From positions 1 through 64,000 of the forward strand of contig CAAGJM010000015.1 in NCBI GenBank assembly GCA_900770185.1: a stretch of 64,000 nt of DNA, read 5' to 3'. The position numbers and the translations under genes are program-made. Of this stretch, positions 32,157 through 40,147 are shown one piece after another. This DNA is from Clostridia bacterium. GTDB lineage: Bacteria; Bacillota; Clostridia; Christensenellales; Borkfalkiaceae. The notes beneath the pieces were generated by a model. It saw nothing but the letters and a program-made list of their open reading frames with translations. It made no database searches and was not told the origin of the DNA. Each line of letters starts with the position of its first letter. Positions within the stretch are counted from its first letter, which is position 1.

Positions 32157-32176
32157 ACGTCGTTAACCAACAAAGC

Positions 32177-32365
32177 ATGTTGTTTTGGGGGAAAGCAGCC
32201 TATATCGAGCGCAATCAAGCAATGATTGACAATAGTAAATATTGCATTTTTTACTTCGATTACGATAATTACGCAAATAACTCTACTGTAAAAACAAGCG
32301 GCACGGCAATAGCATATAAATACGCAAAAAGTAAAAACAAAATAATTATAAATCTATTTAATTAG
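32177..32365 (+). pseudogene. C-terminal remnant of a SLOG/DUF1273-like protein
   Basis: A 62-codon frame including AAYIERNQAMIDNSKYCIFY and later TSGTAIAYKYAKSKNKIIIN, the typical end of YpsA/DUF1273-type SLOG proteins that bind nucleotides. The N-terminal Rossmann half is absent and no ribosome binding site precedes ATG 32177, so it is most likely a truncated gene. The promoter and terminator around it are intact, so it is still likely transcribed; the RNA could have a role of its own. Confidence 0.65.
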
Positions 32366-32370
32366 ACAAA

Positions 32371-32393
32371 ACCCCCTGCGGTCAGCAGAGGGT
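32371..32393. terminator. Terminator between the SLOG remnant and prs
   Basis: Stem ACCCCCTGC/GCAGAGGGT (one mismatch) with a GGTCA loop. T runs follow on both strands, serving the plus-strand remnant and minus-strand prs. It is nearly the same sequence as the terminator at 31768-31790. Confidence 0.8.
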
Positions 32394-32417
32394 TTTTCAT
32401 GTGGTTTAAAGTTTAAA

Positions 32418-33374
32418 TTACTCGTCTTTACCGTAGATTTCAGACATTTTTTTGTCGTTATAAATATTATCTATAGCAAGCGCGAAGATATCCGCAACGG
32501 ATATAACTTTGATTTTATCGATCTTCTTTTCTTCGGGAAGCTGAATGGTATCTAACACCACGAGCTGTTCGATATGCGAGTTTTTAATTCTATCGATAGC
32601 GGGACCGGAGAACACCGCGTGCGTGCAGCAGGCAAAAATTCTTTTTGCACCGTGGTTATACAACGCTTCCGCGCCCTGAACGATGGTACCAGCGGTATCT
32701 ATCATATCGTCAACCATCAAACAGGTTTTGCCGTTTACGTCGCCGATAATGTTCATAACTTCCAGTTGGTTCGCTTTGGGGCGGCGCTTGTCGATTATAG
32801 CCATTTGGCAGTTGAGTTTAGACGCAACGTTTCTTGCCCTTGCAACCGAGCCTACGTCCGGAGAAACGACGATAAAGTTGTCGTCAACGTATTTTTTAAA
32901 GTATTTGTAAAGTAGCGGGCCGCCGACTAAGTGATCGACGGGAATATCGAAAAAGCCTTGAATTTGCTGAGCGTGCAAGTCCATCGTCAAAAGCCTGTCC
33001 GCACCCGCCGCCTGAATAAGGTCTGCAACGAGTTTTGCGGTGATGGGGTCGCGCGGTTTTGCTTTTCTGTCCTGACGGGCGTAGCCGAAATACGGCATAA
33101 CCGCCGTAATTCTTCCTGCGGACGCGCGGCGCGCGGCGTCAATCATGACCAGAAGTTCCATAAGATTGTCGTTTACGGGTTGAGAAGTAGACTGAATAAT
33201 GAAAACGTCCCTGCCCCTGACGGTTTCGCCGATATGTACGCTTATTTCGCCGTCGCTGAAAGTCCCTACCTCCGCGTCTCCGAGCGGCATTTTAAGAGCC
33301 TTGGCTATCCCTTCGGCAAGGGGTTTGTTAGAGTTTCCGGTGAAAAGTTTTATCTCTGTGGTATGTGTAATCAT
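32418..33374 (-). CDS. prs: Ribose-phosphate pyrophosphokinase
   Basis: Makes PRPP from ribose 5-phosphate and ATP for nucleotide, histidine and tryptophan synthesis. The 318 residues contain the ATP loop (MPYFGYARQDRKAKPRDPIT), the metal/catalytic stretch MDLHAQQIQGFFDIPVDHL, and the PRPP loop LMVDDMIDTAGTIV. The ribosome binding site GGAGGAG is excellent. Monocistronic with its own promoter. Confidence 0.98.
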   Translation of the reverse strand: MITHTTEIKLFTGNSNKPLAEGIAKALKMPLGDAEVGTFSDGEISVHIGETVRGRDVFIIQSTSQPVNDNLMELLVMIDAARRASAGRITAVMPYFGYARQDRKAKPRDPITAKLVADLIQAAGADRLLTMDLHAQQIQGFFDIPVDHLVGGPLLYKYFKKYVDDNFIVVSPDVGSVARARNVASKLNCQMAIIDKRRPKANQLEVMNIIGDVNGKTCLMVDDMIDTAGTIVQGAEALYNHGAKRIFACCTHAVFSGPAIDRIKNSHIEQLVVLDTIQLPEEKKIDKIKVISVADIFALAIDNIYNDKKMSEIYGKDE

Positions 33375-33398
33375 AACTCCTCCGAATATGTTGCTTCT

Positions 33399-33427
33399 AT
33401 TGTATATAATTGCGCTTTATTAGTCAA
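33399..33427 (-). promoter_or_regulatory. prs: prs promoter
   Basis: Minus strand: -35 TTGACT (33422-33427), 17-bp spacer, -10 TACAAT (33399-33404), about 24 bp before the start codon. No PurR-type site was seen. Confidence 0.8.
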
Positions 33428-33491
33428 GTAAAAAGCCGCTTTAAAAGCGTTTGTTGCTATTATTTTTATTTCTTGAAACTTAAAAATCGCT

Positions 33492-33965
33492 TTATTTGAC
33501 CGCTCTTTTGCTTTTGAAAAAACTTTTTATGAGCGTTGAGCACTCATCCCCCGAAACTCCGCCCTCGCACTCGGTTTTGTGGTTAAGCCCCGAAGCCCCC
33601 AAAATATCGAACGCGCTCCCCGCGCCGCCGCTTTTAGGTTCCGCCGCCCCGAAGTAAACTTTTTTTATCCGCGCGTTCACTATCGCCCCCGCGCACATCG
33701 GGCAAGGCTCCAACGTAACGTAAATTTCGGCGTTTTCAAGCCGCCAGTCTTTGATTTTTTTGCAAGCCTTTTCAATGGCGATGATTTCGGCGTGGCGGGT
33801 CGCAATTCCGCTTGCGTTTCGGTTATTGTAGCCTTTGCCGATAATTTTATCGTTTAAAACGACTACCGCCCCGATAGGCACTTCGCCCTTTTTATAGGCT
33901 TTTTTCGCTAAAGAAAGCGCGGCGCGCATATAAAATTCTTTATTTTTAACTACGCTTTTTTTCAT
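33492..33965 (-). CDS. tadA: tRNA-specific adenosine deaminase
   Basis: Converts A34 to inosine in tRNA-Arg(ACG). The deaminase zinc and catalytic motifs are HAEIIAIEKA and PCPMCAGAIVNARI. At 157 residues it is the normal length. Its ATG overlaps the rlmH stop (ATGA), so the two are translationally coupled and rlmH is upstream. Confidence 0.95.
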   Translation of the reverse strand: MKKSVVKNKEFYMRAALSLAKKAYKKGEVPIGAVVVLNDKIIGKGYNNRNASGIATRHAEIIAIEKACKKIKDWRLENAEIYVTLEPCPMCAGAIVNARIKKVYFGAAEPKSGGAGSAFDILGASGLNHKTECEGGVSGDECSTLIKSFFKSKRAVK

Positions 33966-34432
33966 TTGTGATATTTTCCGCCTTCCATAATATTAAACGC
34001 CCTGTAAATTTGCTCCGTCAACATAACCCTGAAAAGGGTGTGCGGAAAGGTCATATCCGAAAACGATACGAGCGTTGCTATGCGCTTAACTTTATCCGCA
34101 AGCCCGTAAGAGCCGCCTATTATAAAGGTTAATTCTTCGCCCGCGTCCTTTGATTTTTTAATTAAATCTTTAAGTCCTTCGGAAGATATTTTTTTGCCCT
34201 CTATCGCAAGGGCGAAAACCCTCCCTTTAACTTCTTTTAAAATCCCTTCGCCCTCTTTTTCCAAGATTATTTCTTTTTCTTTATCGCTCGGCTCGGCGCA
34301 GAAATTTTCTTCTTTAACTTCAACTATTTTAACTTCGGCGTATCTTCCCGCCCGCTTTACGTACTCGGCGACCGCTTGTTGAAAATATTCTTCTTTGATT
34401 TTGCCTACGGCAATTATTTTAACTTTAAACAC
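33962..34432 (-). CDS. rlmH: 23S rRNA (pseudouridine1915-N3)-methyltransferase RlmH
   Basis: SPOUT-class methyltransferase acting on helix 69 of 23S rRNA in assembled ribosomes. The knot motif is FIIGGSYGLADKV and the C-terminal tail MLTEQIYRAFNIMEGGKYHK is diagnostic. At 156 residues it is normal. Co-transcribed with the CPBP gene upstream (9-bp gap) and tadA downstream. Confidence 0.95.
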   Translation of the reverse strand: MFKVKIIAVGKIKEEYFQQAVAEYVKRAGRYAEVKIVEVKEENFCAEPSDKEKEIILEKEGEGILKEVKGRVFALAIEGKKISSEGLKDLIKKSKDAGEELTFIIGGSYGLADKVKRIATLVSFSDMTFPHTLFRVMLTEQIYRAFNIMEGGKYHK

Positions 34433-34441
34433 TTTCGCCCC

Positions 34442-35365
34442 TTAAAATAAGCCGACTATCCACATAACGCCGCAGATTACAAAGCCTAAAATCATATTTT
34501 TAACGGAAAGTTTACTGCATTTGAGCAGCGACTCGTCCTTAGCGCACTCTTTTTTACGGAAGAGCGTAAGCGTCAACACCCCCGCTATAAGCGCGACGGC
34601 GCCCGCCGCCGTCAAGGCGATTTTAACCCCGCCCGTAGGCGCAAAGCCCCAAAAATAGTAGTTTAAAACGATATACAAGTTGTTTATAACGTGCGAAATA
34701 ATCGTCGGCAAAGTAGATTTCGACTTACGTGCGATAAGCGCGTACAAAAAGCCGACTATAAACTGATAAACGGTTTGCGCGGGCGACATGTGAAAGAGAG
34801 AAAACGCCGCCGCCGATATCGCCGCCGAGGCGAACGCATTAAAGCCTTTAAGCGAGTTTAAAATAACGCCGCGGAACAGCGTTTCTTCCGCAAGCGGCGG
34901 AATAACGCAGACGAAAATTATTGTTAAAATAACGTTTAGCGGCGACTTTTCGGGAAGAGTAACCGACGGATAGTTAAGCCCCAGTTTTTCTAAAAGCGAA
35001 ACGAACAAGTTGTTAGCTTCCGCCAAGCCGAACATAAACCCGAAGGTTATAAGCGCAAGGGGAATATATACGAATTTATCTTCCGCCCTTTCGGGGATAA
35101 GCGACTTTACTGAAAGTTTTGCTTTTAAAGCAACCGCTAAAACAGCGAGAATAACGCTTAAAGACCCTATAAAAAACGACAGAATTATAACGCCGTTTTT
35201 GGCGGTTATTTCGTTGACGCTTACGCCGCTTGACTTAGACGCGACGGTTATTATTATCGAATACAAAAACGACAGCGTTATCGAAAAAACCGCGGCAAGG
35301 GTATACGCCGTACCGCCCGCAACAAAACCTTTATCCGTTAATTTTTCTCCGTTTTGTTTTGCCAT
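34442..35365 (-). CDS. CPBP family intramembrane metalloprotease
   Basis: A 307-residue protein with about eight transmembrane helices, of the Abi/CAAX-protease-like (CPBP) family. The active-site motifs are EETLFRG (about 160), the FSLFH stretch, and HVINN. Family members process membrane substrates or confer bacteriocin self-immunity; the substrate here is unknown. The ATG has no ribosome binding site and is 6 nt from a consensus -10 box, so it is predicted leaderless. It heads a unit with rlmH and tadA. Confidence 0.85.
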   Translation of the reverse strand: MAKQNGEKLTDKGFVAGGTAYTLAAVFSITLSFLYSIIITVASKSSGVSVNEITAKNGVIILSFFIGSLSVILAVLAVALKAKLSVKSLIPERAEDKFVYIPLALITFGFMFGLAEANNLFVSLLEKLGLNYPSVTLPEKSPLNVILTIIFVCVIPPLAEETLFRGVILNSLKGFNAFASAAISAAAFSLFHMSPAQTVYQFIVGFLYALIARKSKSTLPTIISHVINNLYIVLNYYFWGFAPTGGVKIALTAAGAVALIAGVLTLTLFRKKECAKDESLLKCSKLSVKNMILGFVICGVMWIVGLF

Positions 35366-35371
35366 GGTTAA

Positions 35372-35400
35372 ATTATAACTTTTTTACGCGGTTTTTTCAA
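35372..35400 (-). promoter_or_regulatory. Promoter of the CPBP-rlmH-tadA unit, predicted leaderless
   Basis: Minus strand: -35 TTGAAA (35395-35400), 17-bp spacer, -10 TATAAT (35372-35377), then TTAACC and the ATG at 35365. Confidence 0.75.
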
Positions 35401-35443
35401 CCGTTTTAATAACATTCCCACGCTAAGTTAAAAACGGACAATC

Positions 35444-35471
35444 AAAAAGCGCGGAACGTTTCGCGCTTTTT
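35444..35471 (-). terminator. Intrinsic terminator of the YlmC-like gene
   Basis: Stem AAAAAGCGCG/CGCGCTTTTT with an 8-nt loop, T run on the minus strand, 11 bp after the stop. Confidence 0.8.
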
Positions 35472-35482
35472 ATCATTTAATA

Positions 35483-35773
35483 TTATTCGTCGTAATCGTT
35501 CCCGCTTTGCGGCATCGGCGGCGGAGGCGGCGGGGGCGGCGAATTTTTGCCGCGCACGAGCACCGCGTCTTTTCCTATTTTTTCGATGCAACAGTAGTTT
35601 ATTTCGACGCACTTAGAACTCATCCAACCGCATTTTTTGCCGGGCACGATTATTTTTTCGACGTTTCCGCTCGCTTCGTCGATTATAAGGTCGACGATTT
35701 TACCCATATTTTCGCCCGTGGATAAGTTAAAAACTTCTTTCTTTTTAAGTTCGGTGAATTTTACGCTTGCCAT
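35483..35773 (-). CDS. YlmC/YmxH-family PRC-barrel protein with polyproline tail
   Basis: A 96-residue PRC-barrel protein (LKKKEVFNLSTGENMGKIVD onward, then KIIVPGKK), the family of B. subtilis YlmC/YmxH, which is linked to sporulation by expression but has no known activity. Start choice: ATG 35773 has an AGGGG ribosome binding site; the frame is open to 35842 but that lead is not conserved. The C-terminus holds eight consecutive prolines, which would need elongation factor P, then an acidic end. Confidence 0.8.
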   Translation of the reverse strand: MASVKFTELKKKEVFNLSTGENMGKIVDLIIDEASGNVEKIIVPGKKCGWMSSKCVEINYCCIEKIGKDAVLVRGKNSPPPPPPPPMPQSGNDYDE

Positions 35774-35857
35774 AACCGCCCCTATAAATGATATTAGCGC
35801 CGCGCAAAAATTATGATTATAAAGTAAAGAAACACTCGTCATCGCTATAAACCATCA

Positions 35858-36619
35858 CTATAAAGAGAGTTTTTCTTTTATTAAATCGAAGTTTTTAATA
35901 ACCGTTTCGTAACCTATATCGTAAAGCTCGTCGCCGCGGCTTAAATTCATTATGCCGTAACGCTCTAAGTCGGGCGCAAGCATAACGTCTGCATACTTGT
36001 ATCCGCCGAGGCTTCTGAACCCGCGGACTATTTTATTGCCGGGGAACAATTTATTAAGCGTTTTAAGCCCGGCATAGTTCATTGGCTTATCGGCGGATAA
36101 ATCTATCGCGACGACTTTATCCGCTCCGTTTTGCTTTAAAACGTCTGCGGGAACGGAGTTTAAAAACGCCCCGTCCACCAAAAACCTGCCGCCTATTTCA
36201 ACCGCGCTAAAAACGGGCGGTATAGCGCACGACGCGGCGAGCGCGGAATTTAAGTCGCCTTCCGTCAAAACGACCTGCTCGCCCGAATATAAGTCCGCCG
36301 CAACGCAAAAGTACGGAATTTTAAGGTCCTTGAAAGCCCTGTCGCCGATAGCGTAGTCCAAAAACTTTTTCAGCGATTTTTTGCGGAATTTAAAGTCCAA
36401 AAAAGTCGAGGTTTTGCAAAACCCCGTCTCTTTTATAATCATAAGCATTTCGCGCGGGGTGTAACCGAGCGCGTACAAAGCCGCCATAACGCTTCCGATA
36501 CTGGTGCCGCCGACAATATCGAATTTAACGCCCGCTTCCGAAAACGCGGCGAGCGCGCCTATATGCGCCACGCCTTTTGCGCCGCCGCTTCCTAAACTTA
36601 AACCTAAAACCTTTCTCAC
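35858..36619 (-). CDS. Patatin-like phospholipase family protein (RssA-like)
   Basis: A 253-residue cytoplasmic serine hydrolase. The oxyanion-hole motif is GSGGAKG, the nucleophile elbow is GTSIGS and the Asp of the dyad is in DGAFLN, so all catalytic residues are present. Bacterial relatives (RssA, YchK) are predicted acyl hydrolases with no defined substrate. It starts at GTG 36619 without a clear ribosome binding site; a TATAAT lies about 16 nt upstream. It is the 3' neighbour of the exopolysaccharide regulatory genes, with a 93-bp gap. Confidence 0.87.
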   Translation of the reverse strand: MRKVLGLSLGSGGAKGVAHIGALAAFSEAGVKFDIVGGTSIGSVMAALYALGYTPREMLMIIKETGFCKTSTFLDFKFRKKSLKKFLDYAIGDRAFKDLKIPYFCVAADLYSGEQVVLTEGDLNSALAASCAIPPVFSAVEIGGRFLVDGAFLNSVPADVLKQNGADKVVAIDLSADKPMNYAGLKTLNKLFPGNKIVRGFRSLGGYKYADVMLAPDLERYGIMNLSRGDELYDIGYETVIKNFDLIKEKLSL

Positions 36620-36712
36620 GCGGTAAGTATGCGCATTATAAGCAAAATAATCAACAAAGCCGCAAAAAAAATCGGCAAAATAAAAAACGCCGCGACGTAA
36701 AATCGACGTTTT

Positions 36713-37405
36713 TTAACTGTTAAAAATTATTTTTTCGGCGTTTTTATAAAATAAATCCGCGGCGGCTTTTTCGCCGCATTTTTTTACGACGACAAGTTCG
36801 GCGTCTTTAAGCGACGGCGTTCTGAATTTATGCGTATCGCTCGCGATAAAATCGATAAGTCCGCTTTTTATAAACTTAACGCACTTTTTATACGCGCTTT
36901 CGCCCCGCCTTTTCAGAACCGTATCGGCGTTTATCTGCGTAAACCCGCCCGCCGACTTTATCTCTTCAAGATACGCGCCGTTAAACGCAACGCCGTATCT
37001 TTCAACGTGCGCGACTATAGGCTTAAACCCCATCGCGGCGAGATTATAAACGTCGTCCGCAATATCGTAATTCTGAACGGTCGGAAACTCAACGAGCAAG
37101 GCTTTACTTTCGGCTAAAGTCAAAAAACCGTCCTTTTGCCTGTAAAAACTTTTATCGAAGGCTATTTCTTCGCCGAGATATAACTTTATATCTATCCCCG
37201 CGTTTTTCACCTGAGCCGTGAACGCGTTAAACCTTTCGGTTAAAAATTCGGGGGTGTTTTTTCTTTCGCCGTCAAAACCGTGCGGGGTTAAAATAACTTT
37301 GCTTACGCCGCTTAAACTCATCGCTTTCAGCTTTTCAAGCGATTGCCGCAAGTTATAGCCGCCGTCGTCCACGCTTGGCAAAAGATGGCAGTGGATATCC
37401 GTCAT
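36713..37405 (-). CDS. cpsB: PHP-type protein tyrosine phosphatase (CpsB/YwqE)
   Basis: Manganese-dependent phosphatase that removes phosphate from the tyrosine tail of the partner BY-kinase. The N-terminus MTDIHCHLLPSVDDG and the later LTPHGF, LGEEIAFD, VAHVERYG and ASDTHKF motifs supply the metal ligands. At 230 residues it is slightly shorter than YwqE. It is the third gene of the wzz-cpsD-cpsB unit, 6 bp after cpsD. Confidence 0.88.
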   Translation of the reverse strand: MTDIHCHLLPSVDDGGYNLRQSLEKLKAMSLSGVSKVILTPHGFDGERKNTPEFLTERFNAFTAQVKNAGIDIKLYLGEEIAFDKSFYRQKDGFLTLAESKALLVEFPTVQNYDIADDVYNLAAMGFKPIVAHVERYGVAFNGAYLEEIKSAGGFTQINADTVLKRRGESAYKKCVKFIKSGLIDFIASDTHKFRTPSLKDAELVVVKKCGEKAAADLFYKNAEKIIFNS

Positions 37406-37411
37406 CTTAGC

Positions 37412-38149
37412 TTATTCGCCTTCGTAATCGCCGTAATATTTCGTATAGTTTTTATACGCGCCGTAATTTTTACCTAAGCCCCCTTTACCCGAAAAAGTAA
37501 CAGCCGTACCCATAACGTTCGCCCCTGCTTTTTTAAGCGCCGAAACGGCTTCTTTTACCTGACTGCGGCGGGCTTTTTCGCACGAAACGACAAACAGCAC
37601 TCCGCTCGACAACTTAGCAAGGTGAATGTAATCGCTCACCTGCAAAACAGGCGGACAATCGAATAAAACCACGTCGTAATCGCATTTAAGTTTTTCTAAA
37701 AGCGCCTTGAATTTTTCGCCCATAAAGATAACCGACGCATTAGACGCCGCTTTGCCGCGGTTGAAAACGTCAACGCCGTATTCGGTTTTTTTAACGAGTT
37801 CTTCAAACGAACATTCGCCCAAGATATACTCGACTATTCCGAAAGTGTTGGCTGTTTTAAAAATTTTGTGTATTTTGGGTTTACGGAAGTCAAGGTCCAT
37901 AACGGCGACTTTTTTGCCGTTTTTGGCAAGCATTACCGCAAGGTTAGCGACCACGGTCGACTTTCCTTCGCCCGCCACGCTCGACTCGATTTGCAAAACC
38001 TTATTTTTGCCGTTGTCAATAAAGTATAAAACGTTGTCTTTTAATCTGTTAAACGCTTCTTTTTCGTTTGCGTTACCCGTTTCGACGAGTATTTCGGGAA
38101 TCATATCGGGGTTATAGTCACGTTGTTTCTTAAACAGGTTTTTAAACAT
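37412..38149 (-). CDS. cpsD: CpsD/YwqD-type tyrosine kinase (BY-kinase)
   Basis: Cytoplasmic autophosphorylating kinase that controls capsule or exopolysaccharide assembly. Walker A is SSVAGEGKST, Walker A' VAVMDLDFRKPK and Walker B VVLFDCPPV. The C-terminus (KNYGAYKNYTKYYGDYEGE) carries six tyrosines, the usual autophosphorylation cluster. At 245 residues it is the normal size for the Gram-positive split form and needs the separate membrane adaptor encoded just upstream, with which it overlaps by 8 bp. Confidence 0.9.
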   Translation of the reverse strand: MFKNLFKKQRDYNPDMIPEILVETGNANEKEAFNRLKDNVLYFIDNGKNKVLQIESSVAGEGKSTVVANLAVMLAKNGKKVAVMDLDFRKPKIHKIFKTANTFGIVEYILGECSFEELVKKTEYGVDVFNRGKAASNASVIFMGEKFKALLEKLKCDYDVVLFDCPPVLQVSDYIHLAKLSSGVLFVVSCEKARRSQVKEAVSALKKAGANVMGTAVTFSGKGGLGKNYGAYKNYTKYYGDYEGE

Positions 38150-38885
38150 TTTCCGCTCCCCCTTTCGCGCCTTGCTTAGATTTGCGGCCGTCGTCCCCGA
38201 TTAGACCTATAACGGTAAGCACCGTCGCGCCGGTCACAGACTCAACGTCTTCTTTTGATTTGAACGTATCGTCGACGAAGTATTTTATAACTATTATCGC
38301 AACGGATAAAACAAGCCCTAAAATGAAGGCGATTATAATCGTCACACCCGCGCCGCGGCTTGCGGAAACGGTGTCCGCCGTCGCTCTCGATTCGATGCGG
38401 AGCCTGCCCGCATAGTTGCTGTTTTCGCCCGCGTCTATCGCTTCTTTCGTGTATTCGAGATACTTGTTAAGATCGTTCGCGGTTTTTTCCCTGACGTCCT
38501 TCTTGCTTTTAACGGTATAAGCAACTTCTAAAAGCACGCTTTTTTCGGGATGGTCGAATTTAAGCCCGTTTGTGTTTATTTTAACGCCCTTTTCGGCGGC
38601 GTTTTTAATATATTCGGGATACTTCAAAACCTTCATATAGTCGTCTGCAAGATAAGAGCCGAACGAGTACGCCGTGGTTTCGCTGATTTTGTTGTCTTCG
38701 GTCGGCTGAACGTAAACCTGAAGCGTTGCGTTTGCGGTGTACGTAGTCTTTTTAAAAGCAAGCGCATAGATTGCGCCGATAACGCTTATCGCAAGCGTAA
38801 AGACGACTATAAAAATAAGATGCGCTTTTAAGCTTGCGAAAATTTCGCCCAGCGATACTGTTTTAGCCGTATTTTTTTCGTCCAT
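38142..38885 (-). CDS. Wzz/YwqC-type polysaccharide co-polymerase, BY-kinase adaptor
   Basis: A 247-residue membrane protein with two helices (about 20-40 and 185-205) flanking an extracellular coiled loop, the Wzz domain. It controls chain length and activates the CpsD kinase through its cytoplasmic C-terminus. It is first gene of the unit, with its own promoter. No glycosyltransferases, flippase or polymerase are present nearby, so the polysaccharide cluster it controls must lie elsewhere. Confidence 0.85.
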   Translation of the reverse strand: MDEKNTAKTVSLGEIFASLKAHLIFIVVFTLAISVIGAIYALAFKKTTYTANATLQVYVQPTEDNKISETTAYSFGSYLADDYMKVLKYPEYIKNAAEKGVKINTNGLKFDHPEKSVLLEVAYTVKSKKDVREKTANDLNKYLEYTKEAIDAGENSNYAGRLRIESRATADTVSASRGAGVTIIIAFILGLVLSVAIIVIKYFVDDTFKSKEDVESVTGATVLTVIGLIGDDGRKSKQGAKGGAENV

Positions 38886-38937
38886 TATTATACCTTTGCG
38901 GGGTTTTTAAAAATAAAATGCATCTGCCCGCCCGATT

Positions 38938-38966
38938 ATTTTACTATAATTTACCTTATAAGTCAA
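38938..38966 (-). promoter_or_regulatory. Promoter of the wzz-cpsD-cpsB operon
   Basis: Minus strand: -35 TTGACT (38961-38966), 17-bp spacer, -10 TAAAAT (38938-38943), about 50 bp before the start codon. Confidence 0.75.
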
Positions 38967-39013
38967 TAGCGTAAGTTGTTTTCGTGACCTTTTGCGCTTC
39001 TCAGAGCGAAGAT

Positions 39014-40147
39014 TTATTCGTTTTCGTCAAACCCTGCGGCGCGCTTGGCGTCGCGTGCGGTTTTTACGCTCTCTTCATCAACCGCCCCGCTCGTTTTAAC
39101 GACCCCTTTAACCGCCGTCTTTTTATCTTTGCGGAACAAAAAACCGACGGCGCGCACCACCCAGAAAACGGGAAGCAACGCGGGGGCTTTTTCAAGCACG
39201 GCGTATTTTTGACTCATAATTTTAGCCGACGGGAAAATTTTAGACAACAAATATTTTTTGCCGCTATTATCGTCCGTAAAATTCATTGCGGCGTAGTTTT
39301 TGCTCGTGCCGTAATTCGCGCCGACCGCAATATACTCTTCAAACGCCGCCCCGTCGTCGCTCAGCGGGGTTTTTCCGAACCAGTTTTCGGCAACGTTTTT
39401 AAACGCCGCGTAAAATTTAAGAAGGTTCAGCCTATCAAGTTCTTTTTCAACGTAATTAAAGTCTATATCGGCGTTTAAAAAGCAGTAGTTATCCGCAACC
39501 GACTTGACGCCGAAGCCGCCGTATTTAAAATGCTTTGCGGCGTGAGTTAAAAAGTAAATATATTCGTCGCTTAAATTAAAGCGATAAATATTCTTTTTTA
39601 TTTCAGTCGCTTTTAAAAATACGTTATCGTAATACTTACCGCTTTTTTTATCCAAAAACGACAGCGAATAGTGAGCTTCGAGCGTTACGGGGTATTTTTC
39701 GTAACAAGCGTGCTGATAATTTTTGTGGGTGAGTTTAAACCCCGCTTCCGTCAACGTTTTTTTGACCTTTTTATTCTGCTTTTTTTCGTAATAAAAGTCT
39801 ACGTCCGACGAATATCTCATATCTTGGCGGGGGTAAACGTTTTTAACGGCGTCGCCTTTTAAAAGCAAAATTTTAACTCCGTCCCCCGCAAGATGCGAAA
39901 GCGTTTCATCGGCGTAAGCTTTCTGCACGAGCGACAAATTCACGTTTGCGTCGTAAGCTTTTTTAGCAACCTTTAAAACTTCTGCGTCGGCGCAACTTTT
40001 TTTAATCGCTAAGTAAAACAAATTTTCGACGCCGTGTTTTTTTGAGAGCAAGTAAAGTTTTCTTAAATCGCCGCCGCCCGTATACGCTTCCCCTTTTAAC
40101 CCTGAAGACACGGCGCGCAAAAATTCGGTAAACAATTCGTTTTTCAT
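39014..40147 (-). CDS. Nucleotidyltransferase-family protein (NTP_transf_5 type)
   Basis: A 377-residue protein whose central motif LLKGDAVKNVYPRQDMRYSS, followed by DVDFYYEK, is the KG...R..D.D signature of the uncharacterised NTP_transf_5 family (PF14907 type), common beside polysaccharide genes. Predicted to transfer a nucleotide or act on a sugar/lipid precursor; activity unproven. Overlaps rarA by 4 bp (ATGA), so it is the second gene of a rarA unit, while the exopolysaccharide regulators lie just downstream. Confidence 0.7.
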   Translation of the reverse strand: MKNELFTEFLRAVSSGLKGEAYTGGGDLRKLYLLSKKHGVENLFYLAIKKSCADAEVLKVAKKAYDANVNLSLVQKAYADETLSHLAGDGVKILLLKGDAVKNVYPRQDMRYSSDVDFYYEKKQNKKVKKTLTEAGFKLTHKNYQHACYEKYPVTLEAHYSLSFLDKKSGKYYDNVFLKATEIKKNIYRFNLSDEYIYFLTHAAKHFKYGGFGVKSVADNYCFLNADIDFNYVEKELDRLNLLKFYAAFKNVAENWFGKTPLSDDGAAFEEYIAVGANYGTSKNYAAMNFTDDNSGKKYLLSKIFPSAKIMSQKYAVLEKAPALLPVFWVVRAVGFLFRKDKKTAVKGVVKTSGAVDEESVKTARDAKRAAGFDENE

